Source of the DNA: Notoacmeibacter sp. | GTDB lineage: Bacteria > Pseudomonadota > Alphaproteobacteria > Rhizobiales > Rhizobiaceae | Reading direction: 5' to 3' | Length of the DNA stretch: 64,000 nt | Assembly: GCA_019912385.1 (NCBI GenBank) | Contig: JAIOIW010000117.1 | Coordinates: 33,532-97,531 of the forward strand | Shown: positions 16,874 to 25,149 of the stretch, piece by piece | Layout: every line of letters begins with the position of its first letter | How positions within the stretch are numbered: position 1 is the stretch's first letter | The notes under the pieces: model-generated | Seen by the model: only the letters and a program-made list of their open reading frames with translations | Told to the model about the DNA's origin: nothing | Databases searched by the model: none | Translations under genes and position numbers: made by a program

Positions 16874-17380
16874 CACCTGCAACCAACCGGCACTCTACAC
16901 AGACAACCGCGCGCGTGGCCGCGTTGGAATGGCGGACAACCAAAAGCCAAGAGCATGCACACGTTCATTGATAAGCCAGAGCCGCCGGCATGCGCTCGTC
17001 GGTACGTGAACACGCCGACGACGACGCGGCGCGTCCTGGGCGCGACAATTGACCCCCGAAACACCCCACATGACACCCACGGAGTGCGCGCATCCCTAGC
17101 GCCGGATCGGAGCCGTTGTATTCGTTGATCAATTTGCCATCAGGCGGTGCACGACATGCTGATCATTAGTTCGTTTGTCAGCCCGAGGCGCCCGGCGTCC
17201 GATGACCACAGGTGGGTATGGGGGAGTGATTTTTTTGCGGGGACGCCTCCATGCGCGGACAAGCAGGCATATCGACTGCCGAGGTTTTCGACCGTGAGCC
17301 GCTTTCCATGTTTCCGGGCATATGGTGAAGGAAACTCGGAAAGTGCGACGTGTCAGCCGGTACCGGCGCGCCAATAGCCG
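16874..17380. other. 507-bp gap without a supported gene
   Basis: The ORFs here on either strand have no protein-like composition or ribosome sites. It contains one copy (17330-17343) of the 14-bp sequence GGAAACTCGGAAAG that recurs at 19422-19435 beside the replication protein. This could be part of an origin or control region. Confidence 0.4.
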
Positions 17381-19288
17381 TCATTCGAAGGTCTCGCCGG
17401 GAAACAGATTGGCCAAGCGCGCCTTGCCGCCATCCGTGACGGTGAGGCTGCCCTTGTCGACCAACTCGTCACGACGCAGATAGGCAAGGTGCTTGCTGAT
17501 CGCGGGTGGCCGTAGTCCCGTAGCCTTCGTCAAATCCTTCTGCTTCTCGAACGGCACAGAGCCGTCGCCCTCAGACCCGTTGTAGATGGCACGCAGCGTG
17601 TGGTCCTGAGGGGCCATCTTGTGCGCCTGCCCGAAATCCCATTCCAGAACGTCATCATCATCTTCGACCAGATGCAGGGTCAGATGCGCCGGCTGCGGGA
17701 TCACGCCTCGGGTCTTGGTGAACTCCAGTTCGAGCGAAGCGCCGGCATCGGACGGTTCGGCGGCAGGCGACAGCTTGATCGTGGTGTCCAGCAGGTCTTC
17801 GAGCCGGGATGCGCCGCGTTGATCGCCCGACTTGCTGGCGTGATGCACCAGCAGGATCGCATAGCCCTTGTGACGCAACGAGAGCAGCCAGAGCAGGATC
17901 AAGTCCAGCGCCGAATTGTCGTTCTCCTCAACGCCCATGCGCATGGATGACAGGTTGTCGATGATGATCAACGCCGGCTTGCGGCCCTCTTCGGCCATAC
18001 GGTCGAGCATCGCCGTGATCAATTCCCTGTCTTCCTCGCGGTTGATGTTCAGGGCGTGAAGATCACGATGCAGGATTTCCGAGGAAAGGATCTCGAAGTT
18101 GTCGATGTCCCCGGCGCCGATCGCCTTCACACGCGTCTGCAAGTCGGCAAGCGGCATTTCCCCATCGATGAAGAGGACCGGTCGCGCTTCCGGCACCGCG
18201 TAGGCGAGGAAGTCTTCGCCCAACGCGACCGCCTTCGCCAAGGTCAAGCCCACCCATGTCTTGCCGAGACCGCGCCGCGCATACATCAGGTTGATGCTGT
18301 TGGAGGCGATGAACGGCACCACGATCATGTCGCGCGGCGGAATGTCCAACCCGGCGAGCGTTTTCGCGGAAAGGAGGAAGTTCGTCAGGTTCTCTTCGGA
18401 CGGCTTGGCATTACGAACCAGCGCCTTGATATCGACGCCCTCTGGAACCTCATCGGCCAAGTCCCAGCCTTTGGGCAGGATATCGGGCAACTCGACGATC
18501 TTGACTGATGCCGCACCAACCGACCTGAGCGTGCGTGCAATATCTTCGGCAGCTTCAACGCCGGGCTCGTCGGCATCGGGCCAGATGACAACATCGAACC
18601 CTTGCAGCGGCAGCCAGTCGGAGTGACGGACGGCGCGTGCGCCGCCATGCCACGATATGACGATGTGAGAGGGAAACAGGCTCTGCGCGGCATCGGCGGC
18701 CTTTTCGCCCTCGACAACCAGCACCGGTTCGTCATCTTCAGCCTGCCCCAGTTCGGCCAGGCCGTAGAGAGGCCGGGGCTTGGCGAAGTCCTCGATCAGC
18801 CAGCGGAGGGTGCCGTCACCGTCACGCCACGGGGTGATCTGGTAGAAGCGCTTGCCGTCCTTTCCCTTCATGCGCACGACATAGCCGACAGTGCGATCTT
18901 GGGGGTTGGCGTACCGATATGTCGCCTCCGGCTTACGTCCGAGGATGTCTTCGAAATCGGGCTTGGGCGTATTCGGCCCGACGAAATGCGCGCGCTTCAT
19001 GCCGTCGCTTGGCTTGGCCTTCGCACGCACTGGCTTCTTCCGGCTCGCGTCGGACGGCGACGATGACGCGTCGCGCAAAGCGTCGATGATTTCATCGTAG
19101 CTGCAACCGGAATGACAGTGAAAGATCGGACGCCCTTTGTCGCCGACGGTGACGCTCAAGCTGTTGCGGTGGTCGTCATGCACGGGGCAAAGTGCGGTCA
19201 GCCCGCCATCATTCTTCCACCTCACATTTTCGAGCCGTTCGGCAACGCCGTCGATGGAGGTGAGCGCGAAATTGATCGTGCGCTTCAT
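17381..19288 (-). CDS. Primase-helicase (CHC2 zinc finger, Toprim, RepA-like AAA)
   Basis: The protein has 635 residues. A zinc finger (C34, H37, C58, C62) is followed by a Toprim domain with E193 (VVEGEKAAD) and DAD 238-240, a RecA/RepA-like ATPase with Walker A ARRGLGKT (337-344) and LIIIDNLSS, and a C-terminal winged helix (LTKATGLRPPAISKHLAYLRRDELVDKG). This layout is typical of replication proteins of plasmids, P4-like satellites and integrative elements. The start at 19288 has AGGA at about 9 nt; the ORF continues to 19381 without support. Upstream lies a 13-bp inverted repeat. Confidence 0.87.
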   Translation of the reverse strand: MKRTINFALTSIDGVAERLENVRWKNDGGLTALCPVHDDHRNSLSVTVGDKGRPIFHCHSGCSYDEIIDALRDASSSPSDASRKKPVRAKAKPSDGMKRAHFVGPNTPKPDFEDILGRKPEATYRYANPQDRTVGYVVRMKGKDGKRFYQITPWRDGDGTLRWLIEDFAKPRPLYGLAELGQAEDDEPVLVVEGEKAADAAQSLFPSHIVISWHGGARAVRHSDWLPLQGFDVVIWPDADEPGVEAAEDIARTLRSVGAASVKIVELPDILPKGWDLADEVPEGVDIKALVRNAKPSEENLTNFLLSAKTLAGLDIPPRDMIVVPFIASNSINLMYARRGLGKTWVGLTLAKAVALGEDFLAYAVPEARPVLFIDGEMPLADLQTRVKAIGAGDIDNFEILSSEILHRDLHALNINREEDRELITAMLDRMAEEGRKPALIIIDNLSSMRMGVEENDNSALDLILLWLLSLRHKGYAILLVHHASKSGDQRGASRLEDLLDTTIKLSPAAEPSDAGASLELEFTKTRGVIPQPAHLTLHLVEDDDDVLEWDFGQAHKMAPQDHTLRAIYNGSEGDGSVPFEKQKDLTKATGLRPPAISKHLAYLRRDELVDKGSLTVTDGGKARLANLFPGETFE

Positions 19289-19393
19289 GGAGACGTCCTT
19301 TCGATTGAAACAAAAGGACTCCCATCTACTATGCACCCTGCCCTGCGTATCGGGACTTATATCGGCGGTTGCGTCCCACACGAACGGCGGAAG

Positions 19394-19434
19394 TTTCCGA
19401 GTTTCCTTGGTGTATATGCGCGGAAACTCGGAAA
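19394..19434. promoter_or_regulatory. 13-bp perfect inverted repeat upstream of the primase-helicase
   Basis: TTTCCGAGTTTCC (19394-19406) pairs with GGAAACTCGGAAA (19422-19434) over a 15-bp spacer. It lies between the AlpA gene and the primase-helicase start. The right arm recurs at 17330-17343 beyond the other end of the gene. It is a candidate operator or iteron-like site. Confidence 0.6.
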
Positions 19435-19447
19435 GTTTTCGGGCCGA

Positions 19448-19687
19448 TCAAAAGTCGGCGTAGACGTGCTGGCTGCGTTCCTCGGCGCGGGCTTCAAGCC
19501 ACGCATCGACTTCGGCCTTCAGCCAAGCGACTGTGGTCCCTGCCATACGGATACGACGAGGAAAACGGCCGTGCTGCTCCCAGCGCAACAGGCTGGAATT
19601 GCTGACCGTGATGCCCAGCGACTTGAGATCGGCGCGTGTCAGCAGGACTTTCGACGGTTCAAGTGATTTGGATGAGATGCTTTGCAT
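19448..19687 (-). CDS. AlpA-family HTH regulator/excisionase
   Basis: The protein has 79 residues. The pattern VLLTRADLKSLGITVSNSSLLRWEQHGRFPRRIRMAGTTVAWLKAEVDAWLEAR is typical of MerR-like AlpA proteins, which regulate prophage or island integrase expression and assist excision. The ribosome site AAGGAGG is strong. It lies downstream of the integrase and upstream of the replication gene, all leftward. Confidence 0.88.
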   Translation of the reverse strand: MQSISSKSLEPSKVLLTRADLKSLGITVSNSSLLRWEQHGRFPRRIRMAGTTVAWLKAEVDAWLEARAEERSQHVYADF

Positions 19688-19748
19688 GCTGGCCTCCTTT
19701 TCTGCGAGGCCATCTATTTATCCGACAGGAACCCGCCCCGCTTGGGCG

Positions 19749-20336
19749 TTAAGTCGGTTCATTCCGTCCCAACGGATCGCGGGACGCGATGCCGAGCGCT
19801 TCAAGATCTTCAAGAATACGCCTCAAGCGCTTGGCTTTCTCGGAGTCGCCGTAAAACAGCCCTTCGAGTTCAGCCATGTCGCTTGCGGTGACGGAAAGCT
19901 TCTGAATTGTTCGCCGCAGCCAGTCCTTCGTGCTGTCGATCTCGGTCATCGGCTTGGCGAAATCGGCGGCGTATTTTTCGGCAATGCCGCGCATAGTCGG
20001 ATCGAGCGAAGCAAGCTGTTCTGTCCACTCGGCAATCGTCTCGTCGCTCTGCGCGCTCATGACGGCGCGCTTCATCTTGTCCTTCTCAGCCTTCAGCGCG
20101 TCCTCGAACAGCGGGAACAGCTTCAAATCCTGTTGGCTCGCCTTCCGGCCTCTCGAAGGCTTTTCCCCCAATAGGGCTTCGCGTGCTTTCGCCAAGCGCA
20201 CCTCGGGCGTCGTCGTTCGATCATGATGCGGATTGGCGGCGATGATGCTCTGCAGCAGCAGATTGACCATGCGGTCGCGCGAGCGCTGCTTTTGTTCGCC
20301 CCTCGGCACTCGTGGTTCAAGCGACTTCGGCGGCAT
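19749..20336 (-). CDS. Hypothetical protein downstream of the integrase
   Basis: The protein has 195 residues, is highly charged and predicted all-helical, with a basic N-terminus (PRGEQKQRSRDRMVNLLLQSIIAAN) and no membrane segment. Its start overlaps the integrase stop (TGATG), so the two are co-translated. The family is not known to me. Position suggests a role in mobility or its control. Confidence 0.65.
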   Translation of the reverse strand: MPPKSLEPRVPRGEQKQRSRDRMVNLLLQSIIAANPHHDRTTTPEVRLAKAREALLGEKPSRGRKASQQDLKLFPLFEDALKAEKDKMKRAVMSAQSDETIAEWTEQLASLDPTMRGIAEKYAADFAKPMTEIDSTKDWLRRTIQKLSVTASDMAELEGLFYGDSEKAKRLRRILEDLEALGIASRDPLGRNEPT

Positions 20337-21622
20337 CACTGAGTCTCCAAGCGATTTTCCGGGAGAGCGAGGCGAGACGGTGTAGGCATCTTCTTCTCAC
20401 GGTTAGGCGACGGCTCCTGCGCGTGTAAGATACCGACTGTCGGGGGTTGATCGACCAGCCCCTCGACATGCTTGCCCCACCGCTCCAACGCCTCGCGCTT
20501 CTCATCGACATACGCGTAGCGATTGTAGACGGCGGCGACGCCGGAGACGATACCCGTCTTGTGGTTCAACACGGCTTCGATGATGTGAGGCTGAACACCC
20601 ATGATTGCCATATTGGTGGCGGCGGTGCGCCGAAGGTCATGGAAACGCCAATCCTCAGCGTCCATGCCAACGAACACGTCGAGGCGCTGTTTGAACCGCC
20701 CAAAGCCGGATATCGGCGTCCTGCCGGTCGTGGTAAATACGAAATCGGAGTCGAGGAAGCGGGGCATGTCCGACAGAATGGCGACTGCCTGCGGCGACAA
20801 CGGCAAGACGTGCAGCGTGCCGTTCTTGGTGCGTGAGCCTTTGAGCGTTAGCGTTGCCTTACCCAAATCAAGCTCCGACCAGCGCATGTCGGAAATCTCG
20901 CGAAGGCGCTGACCGGTCAGCAGGAGCAGCTTGCCGAACTGCTCGAAGGGGTAACCTTCGGCCTCGCAGCCGCGCCAGAAGGATTTGATTTCCTCGTCGG
21001 TCAACCAACGGTCCCGGGCCACCTCCTTGATAAGAGGCTTCAGAGCGGCCACAGGCGATATCTCGACAATGCCTTGATCGATGCACCACGAATACAGCTT
21101 CTTGATCGCAGCCAGTCCGCGGTTCGCCCGCGTGCCCTTGCCGCCTGTCTCCTCGATATCGGCGATCATCGCCTCGAGTTCGCGCACCACATCGGCGCGC
21201 TTGATCTGGTCGATCGGCTTGCCATGCAGCTTCTTCATGCGCAGGAGCACGCTCTGCGTACCCTTCCAATCCTTCGTGTGGCGCTTGGCGTGACGGTCGA
21301 TGAACTGAGGGATGATGTCGCCGAGCGTCGGTCTCGGCGCGTCAGGCGAGCCAGGAACGCTCTCGGCGTATTTGCCAAGAGCGATATCGCGCAAAATGCC
21401 TTGGGCGCGCTGACGAGCGTCCGAGAGCGAAATGACCGGGTATGCGCCGAGCTTGATGCGACGCATACGTCCTTTGACACGCGTCGCGAGATACCAGACC
21501 TTGGCCCCTGTGGCCGACACACGAACATGCAGGCCGGGCAGCACGGTATCGCGTACCTCGTACCGCTTGCCCTTCGCAGGCGGCAGTGCATCGATCGTCT
21601 TCGTGATCAGCTTCTTGCGCAT
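20336..21622 (-). CDS. Tyrosine integrase (DUF4102/P4 type)
   Basis: The protein has 428 residues. The N-terminal DUF4102 arm-binding domain (residues 5-90) is followed by a SAM-like core-binding domain and the catalytic domain with R239 (LLTGQRLREI), K266, H328-x-x-R331 (FHDLRRTAAT), H354 (LNHKTG) and Tyr366 (AAVYNRY). All catalytic residues are present. I chose the ATG at 21622 because the sequence MRKKLITKTIDALPP is the usual family start. The 49-bp repeat abuts the start codon, as att sites often do. Confidence 0.92.
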   Translation of the reverse strand: MRKKLITKTIDALPPAKGKRYEVRDTVLPGLHVRVSATGAKVWYLATRVKGRMRRIKLGAYPVISLSDARQRAQGILRDIALGKYAESVPGSPDAPRPTLGDIIPQFIDRHAKRHTKDWKGTQSVLLRMKKLHGKPIDQIKRADVVRELEAMIADIEETGGKGTRANRGLAAIKKLYSWCIDQGIVEISPVAALKPLIKEVARDRWLTDEEIKSFWRGCEAEGYPFEQFGKLLLLTGQRLREISDMRWSELDLGKATLTLKGSRTKNGTLHVLPLSPQAVAILSDMPRFLDSDFVFTTTGRTPISGFGRFKQRLDVFVGMDAEDWRFHDLRRTAATNMAIMGVQPHIIEAVLNHKTGIVSGVAAVYNRYAYVDEKREALERWGKHVEGLVDQPPTVGILHAQEPSPNREKKMPTPSRLALPENRLETQ

Positions 21623-21624
21623 GA

Positions 21625-21673
21625 CCCGACACATAAGATGAAAAAATCCGTGTGTCGGGGTATGATTTGGAGC
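21625..21673. repeat. 49-bp imperfect repeat, right copy
   Basis: It is 42/49 identical to 12679-12727. Its arms CCCGACACA and TGTGTCGGG form a perfect inverted repeat. It lies directly upstream of the integrase start, the usual place for an att core or integrase operator. Confidence 0.75.
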
Positions 21674-21709
21674 GGGATAAGCAACCACGCAGCGAGGAAG
21701 GCCAAGATG

Positions 21710-22513
21710 CTATCGATTAGCCTCGGCATTTGCTGCCTTGGTAAGAAAGTAGCAACAAGAAAAGGCGAGCGTCCGCCCGAGGCGGGCGAACTCTAGATCG
21801 GAGAACCCTAATGGTACGTGGGAGCCAGGACTGATAAAACTATAAACGCCGGTTAGCCCTTTCTCCTCATTGTCGGTAATGAAGTTTGACTTTCGGAGAT
21901 AAGCGGCAACTTGCCCCCATTTCTCCTCATCAAAGCTTCCCGGATGGCTGGCACGCCGCCGAGCAGCGATAGACTTCGCGAGGCTCTGCAACGCCACCCG
22001 AGAAGCATTCAGGCAAGCGTTCTCATTCCCAGCGCGGAATTCGTTCGCCGACTCTTCAATCATGGCGAGAACTTCTTCAACACCGAGGAGATTTGATCTT
22101 TTTAACTCGCCGGTCAGATCGTCATCAATCGGCTGCACGCCATCAATGGTCGGTTCGATGGGCACGAACCGGGGCAACTCCTGTCCGTACTCATCTTTTG
22201 CCCGCACGATGTTATCGAGTTGAAGACACAACTCCAAATCGGCCCACGGCTCGTCATACAGTACTTTGGGGCTGATGTTCTTACGGATAGCCCCGCCCGT
22301 GCGCGCCAGCTCCTGCAGGATTTCCGTTATCTGCCAATCCGAAGCTTGAAGAAGTGCATTCTTCAAAGCCTCATCGAATGATGCATGATGCCAACCATCC
22401 GTGAATTCGTCGCTTGGGATGTCGTACTTCTCAAAAACAATACCGACCTTCTGTCGCCCCAGAAGCGGCAGGAATTGACAAAGCGATAGTCGGCTCCGCT
22501 TGCTGATCTTCAT
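21710..22513 (-). CDS. Hypothetical protein, possible defence component
   Basis: The protein has 267 residues. No catalytic motif is clear. The C-terminal half (CLNASRVALQSLAKSIAARRRASHPGSFDEEKW, then GVYSFISPGSHVPLGFSDLEFARLGRTLAFSCCYFLTK) resembles the C-terminal region seen in abortive-infection-like hypothetical proteins and may be a HEPN-like helical bundle. The base composition is lower in GC than that of the chromosome. It lies 62 bp downstream of the PLD nuclease gene on the same strand, so the two are probably co-transcribed. Confidence 0.65.
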   Translation of the reverse strand: MKISKRSRLSLCQFLPLLGRQKVGIVFEKYDIPSDEFTDGWHHASFDEALKNALLQASDWQITEILQELARTGGAIRKNISPKVLYDEPWADLELCLQLDNIVRAKDEYGQELPRFVPIEPTIDGVQPIDDDLTGELKRSNLLGVEEVLAMIEESANEFRAGNENACLNASRVALQSLAKSIAARRRASHPGSFDEEKWGQVAAYLRKSNFITDNEEKGLTGVYSFISPGSHVPLGFSDLEFARLGRTLAFSCCYFLTKAANAEANR

Positions 22514-22575
22514 TTTTACCGACCCAACCTCGAGGCTCGCATCATCCTACTCGTCCAGTTTATCTTCTGTGGGAA

Positions 22576-23922
22576 CTATTCGACATGGACAGCTACATCG
22601 TAGCCCAGCGACCTCAACGCTTTGGATGTGCGGCCGTTTCGCGGCGGAAATCGATCAGGCAATGCCCATCCGACGAGTTCTCCCAACGCACTAATACCTA
22701 GCCCGTCGATCTTCCGAGACGGGTCGCTAACCGCTTGCCACAAGCGATCTGGAAGAAGGTCGTCGGGACCGACGTAGAGGACAAATCTTAGAAGATCTAC
22801 AACCGACGAACTGTTTGGTGCTCGATCGTTCCAGATACGGCGTGACAACGCCTCGACCTTCTGAGGGATAGAATACCGTGTTCCGTTGTCAGGCAATCCG
22901 ACAGCACGGTTCGGCACTCGTCGCGCATAATCCTTGATTGCATGAACCCCCATACAAACGTCCCGAAATCGCTGTTCGCCCATTTCTTGCAGTCCATCCT
23001 CGCTAAGCGCCTCTTGCAGGTGCGGAGCGGTGACGTTGAGCATCTCGTCTTCATGGTTCGGCGCCTTCGGTAACGCTTTCCACCAACGCAGCGTTTCATT
23101 CAGCGCATCGGCTCTACGAGATTTGTTTTCTTCGTAGGAGTTGGCATAGCTAGCCTTCGTTCCATCAACGACACGCTGGTAGTAATGAGCATGAAGGAAT
23201 TGATCAGCTTGCGCGCCGGTAGGCGTCGAAGTGTTTACCCAAATCGGCCGGTTATCGGGGTCGGAGACAAGCTCTCCGATCTGGCGAAGCTCTTGCAGGG
23301 TCGCGTGCCACTCTGTGAGAAATTCATCTCGTTTGCGATCTGCCGCCTTCTTTTTCGTTGTTTGGACCAGCCCTGGCCATTTGTTGAAGCTGGGGCTTTG
23401 CCAGAAATCGGTAGCGTCCGGCCTTGATTTGCCGAGGATCGTCGCACGCTTTCGCATCTGTTCCGCAAGCTCATCCGTCAAGGGTGTCGATTTCTCGTGC
23501 AGAACTCGGAATAACTCCAATACATCTGCAGCCATATCGTCGGATACTTCCGCTTCGTCGAAGAAGCATCCCGCCTCAACGTTCGTATACCAAGCGCTAC
23601 CCGTCAAATTGGCTGAACCGACATAGAGGCCTACCCCTCGCCACCAGATCACCTTTGCGTGGTGATGCTGCACCAGCCGACACGTTAAGGTTGGGGACTT
23701 CGCCTTTAGAAAAAAATCCAGCACGGGAATGCTGACCGCTACGTTTTCATCCAAGCGACCGTAAAAGCGGAGCGGGATGTTGTGTTTGGAGCACCATTCA
23801 AAGAGCAACGAATTGTCTGTCGCATAAGCAACAGCCGCCAAGACCTCTTCCGTGCCTTCGGCCGCGTTAAGCGTGATATTCCTCAAATAATGTCCATTGA
23901 TGCCGCCCATAACCAAGTGCAT
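22576..23922 (-). CDS. PLD/HKD-family nuclease-like protein
   Basis: The protein has 448 residues. One HKD half-motif: HHHAK (86-90) then GSANLTGSAW (102 onward), with the motif's aspartate missing. The N-terminal part (GTEEVLAAVAYATDNSLLFEWC) fits the first beta strand of the PLD fold. The remaining 300 residues are unknown, with a conserved-looking end LGELVGWALPDRFPPRNGRTSKALRSLGYDV. The likely start is the ATG at 23922, downstream of GGGGG. It differs strongly from the R-M nuclease at 14532. Confidence 0.75.
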   Translation of the reverse strand: MHLVMGGINGHYLRNITLNAAEGTEEVLAAVAYATDNSLLFEWCSKHNIPLRFYGRLDENVAVSIPVLDFFLKAKSPTLTCRLVQHHHAKVIWWRGVGLYVGSANLTGSAWYTNVEAGCFFDEAEVSDDMAADVLELFRVLHEKSTPLTDELAEQMRKRATILGKSRPDATDFWQSPSFNKWPGLVQTTKKKAADRKRDEFLTEWHATLQELRQIGELVSDPDNRPIWVNTSTPTGAQADQFLHAHYYQRVVDGTKASYANSYEENKSRRADALNETLRWWKALPKAPNHEDEMLNVTAPHLQEALSEDGLQEMGEQRFRDVCMGVHAIKDYARRVPNRAVGLPDNGTRYSIPQKVEALSRRIWNDRAPNSSSVVDLLRFVLYVGPDDLLPDRLWQAVSDPSRKIDGLGISALGELVGWALPDRFPPRNGRTSKALRSLGYDVAVHVE

Positions 23923-24210
23923 CATTTCCCCCAAAAGCTCTGATCAAAAAACCCTCTACAGTCATAGTTTGGCGAGCCCAATCTCACCAGCCTTATGCAC
24001 GCAAATACTGCTCGCATGGCACTGGCCGCGCGCAGATTGATTTGGCAACAGAGGCCGTTGGGTTTCAACGGGGAGTCCGAGACCCGTTTGGTTGAGCGGG
24101 CGAGAGCGGAATGGTAGTGGACGGATCGGAATGGCTATCCTGATCGGTGCCAATCGGTTGGCGAAAAGGCCTGTGGCTGAGAGCGACGGGGCGCGCAGTC
24201 TCCTTGGCCA
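23923..24210. other. Gap before attR, no supported gene
   Basis: About 290 bp hold the promoter of the PLD gene and the island's right margin. The leftward ORF reading through here includes the reverse translation of the tRNA repeat and is an artefact. Confidence 0.4.
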
Positions 24211-24257
24211 AATCATAATCCTTGTGTCGGGGGTTCGAGTCCCTCCTCCGCTACCAA
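24211..24257 (+). repeat. attR of the island (47-bp direct repeat)
   Basis: This is an exact copy of 9249-9295, a truncated tRNA-Met 3' end lacking the acceptor 5' strand and D arm. It is not a functional tRNA. Base 24210 (A) differs from 9248 (G), and 24258 differs from 9296, which defines the limits. Confidence 0.9.
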
Positions 24258-24430
24258 ATTTTCCACGTGAAAATGCCGGTCTGAAGATCACTGAAATCCA
24301 ATGTCTTGCGACGTTTGGAGGTTCGAGATGAAGCTCCGGTTCTCCCTCTTTTAGCCAGTGCTGTATCACACTTTTCGTGGGATCAGGCATGGAGCATATC
24401 GCGTGAAGGACCGGACGGCACTATGTCCAG
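24258..24430. other. Host segment between island and prophage
   Basis: These 173 bp lie between attR and the prophage right end. The last five bases (24426-24430, TCCAG) are the prophage target duplication. A plus-strand frame opened by a GTG at 24358 stays open into 60742 onward if the prophage is removed. Confidence 0.45.
24426..24430. repeat. Target duplication TCCAG, phage right-end side
   Basis: It is identical to 60737-60741. Five base pairs is the duplication size made by Mu transposition. Confidence 0.75.
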
Positions 24431-24456
24431 TGTAGCTCGCCGCCGATCTCTGATTT

Positions 24457-24476
24457 TTTGCCAGCGGGTTTTAGAG
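24457..24476 (+). promoter_or_regulatory. Transposase end-binding site R2
   Basis: The 20-bp site TTTGCCAGCGGGTTTTAGAG begins 27 bp from the phage right end, where Mu has R2. It is 19/20 identical to the inverted left-end site at 60596-60615. The position expected for R1 (about 24436-24457) matches poorly. Confidence 0.75.
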
Positions 24477-24514
24477 CACAAGATATGGCCAAAAGCGGTT
24501 TTTTAGTTCATGTG

Positions 24515-24530
24515 TTTGCGCCTGTTCTAG
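24515..24530 (+). promoter_or_regulatory. Possible transposase end-binding site R3
   Basis: TTTGCGCCTGTTCTAG is a weaker match to the end-site consensus, about 85 bp from the right end, near where Mu has R3. Confidence 0.4.
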
Positions 24531-24558
24531 GTGGGTAAGAACGACGCGGAGAAACAGG

Positions 24559-25101
24559 ATGGGCGGTAGTTGGTGGTCCGTTGGAGGATTGCTCCTCGAT
24601 TTTGTTGGCTTTGCAATCATAGCCGCTGAGCTGTTTCTCCAAACACGACTTGTCCTCATCGCCGAGATTTGCCGAAAATATGATGAATCTCTAAAGGTTC
24701 TCGGCGACGGAAATATCTTTCCCGAGTTTGATGGACAATCATGGTCTGACCTCCAACCAAAGGAGATGGACTTCGATGATCTCTCCACCAGGGTGAGGAC
24801 GCACGTTGGACCGCCGTTCGAAGAGCTTTCTCAAAATCTGCTCAAATCAACCCGTCCGATCCGGTATTTTCGGGCACTAAAACTCCCTCCACTTGACGCC
24901 GCTCACTTCCGTAAACGCTATGGCGCCTCGCCATCCTCAGTGGAGGAGGTTCGCTGGCAACTGGCTACCGAGCGCTTTATCGACCCTTGCCTCGGCAAGT
25001 TGCGGATGTGGCACTCGCGGTTTCAGAACTTTGTTCCAGCCGCAATAATCTCAATTCTGGCCGGTTTCGCACTGCAGGTTATCGGCTCGTGGCCGGATTG
25101 A
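24559..25101 (+). CDS. Membrane protein at the prophage right end (probable cargo gene)
   Basis: The protein has 180 residues. There are membrane segments near both termini (about 5-32, and 156-176 FVPAAIISILAGFALQVIG), and a soluble charged centre. A GGAG ribosome site precedes the ATG. It is transcribed against the late genes and is lower in GC, at the place where Mu carries gin/mom, so it is probably a lysogenic conversion or exclusion gene. The family is unknown to me. Confidence 0.7.
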   Translation: MGGSWWSVGGLLLDFVGFAIIAAELFLQTRLVLIAEICRKYDESLKVLGDGNIFPEFDGQSWSDLQPKEMDFDDLSTRVRTHVGPPFEELSQNLLKSTRPIRYFRALKLPPLDAAHFRKRYGASPSSVEEVRWQLATERFIDPCLGKLRMWHSRFQNFVPAAIISILAGFALQVIGSWPD

Positions 25102-25110
25102 TAAACCGCG

Positions 25111-25138
25111 ATTGAGACGCCTTTAAAAGGTTCTCAAT
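25111..25138. terminator. Hairpin between convergent phage genes
   Basis: ATTGAGA (25111-25117) pairs with TCTCAAT (25132-25138), with an inner CCTTT/AAAGG. It lies between the ends of the cargo gene and the last tail gene. There is no T tract, so termination is an inference. Confidence 0.4.
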
Positions 25139-25149
25139 GCCCCGTTTGG

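Larger units (their letters stand above)
9249..24257. mobile_element. Genomic island integrated in tRNA-Met
   Basis: A perfect 47-bp direct repeat at 9249-9295 and 24211-24257 bounds 15 kb. The left copy is the 3' half of the intact tRNA gene. The cargo has island character: regulators, restriction-modification, nucleases, a replication protein, AlpA, an integrase and a ubiquitin-like operon. The only integrase lies internally (20336-21622), not beside an end, which suggests nesting or rearrangement. The right end is 173 bp from the Mu-like prophage. Confidence 0.88.

Noticed and set aside
24211..24257. Second tRNA-Met
   Set aside because: It lacks the acceptor 5' strand and D arm; it is only the attachment repeat.
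23962..24390. 142-residue leftward ORF across the right attachment site
   Set aside because: Its middle (GGGTRTPD) is the reverse translation of the tRNA repeat, a known artefact; no start signal.
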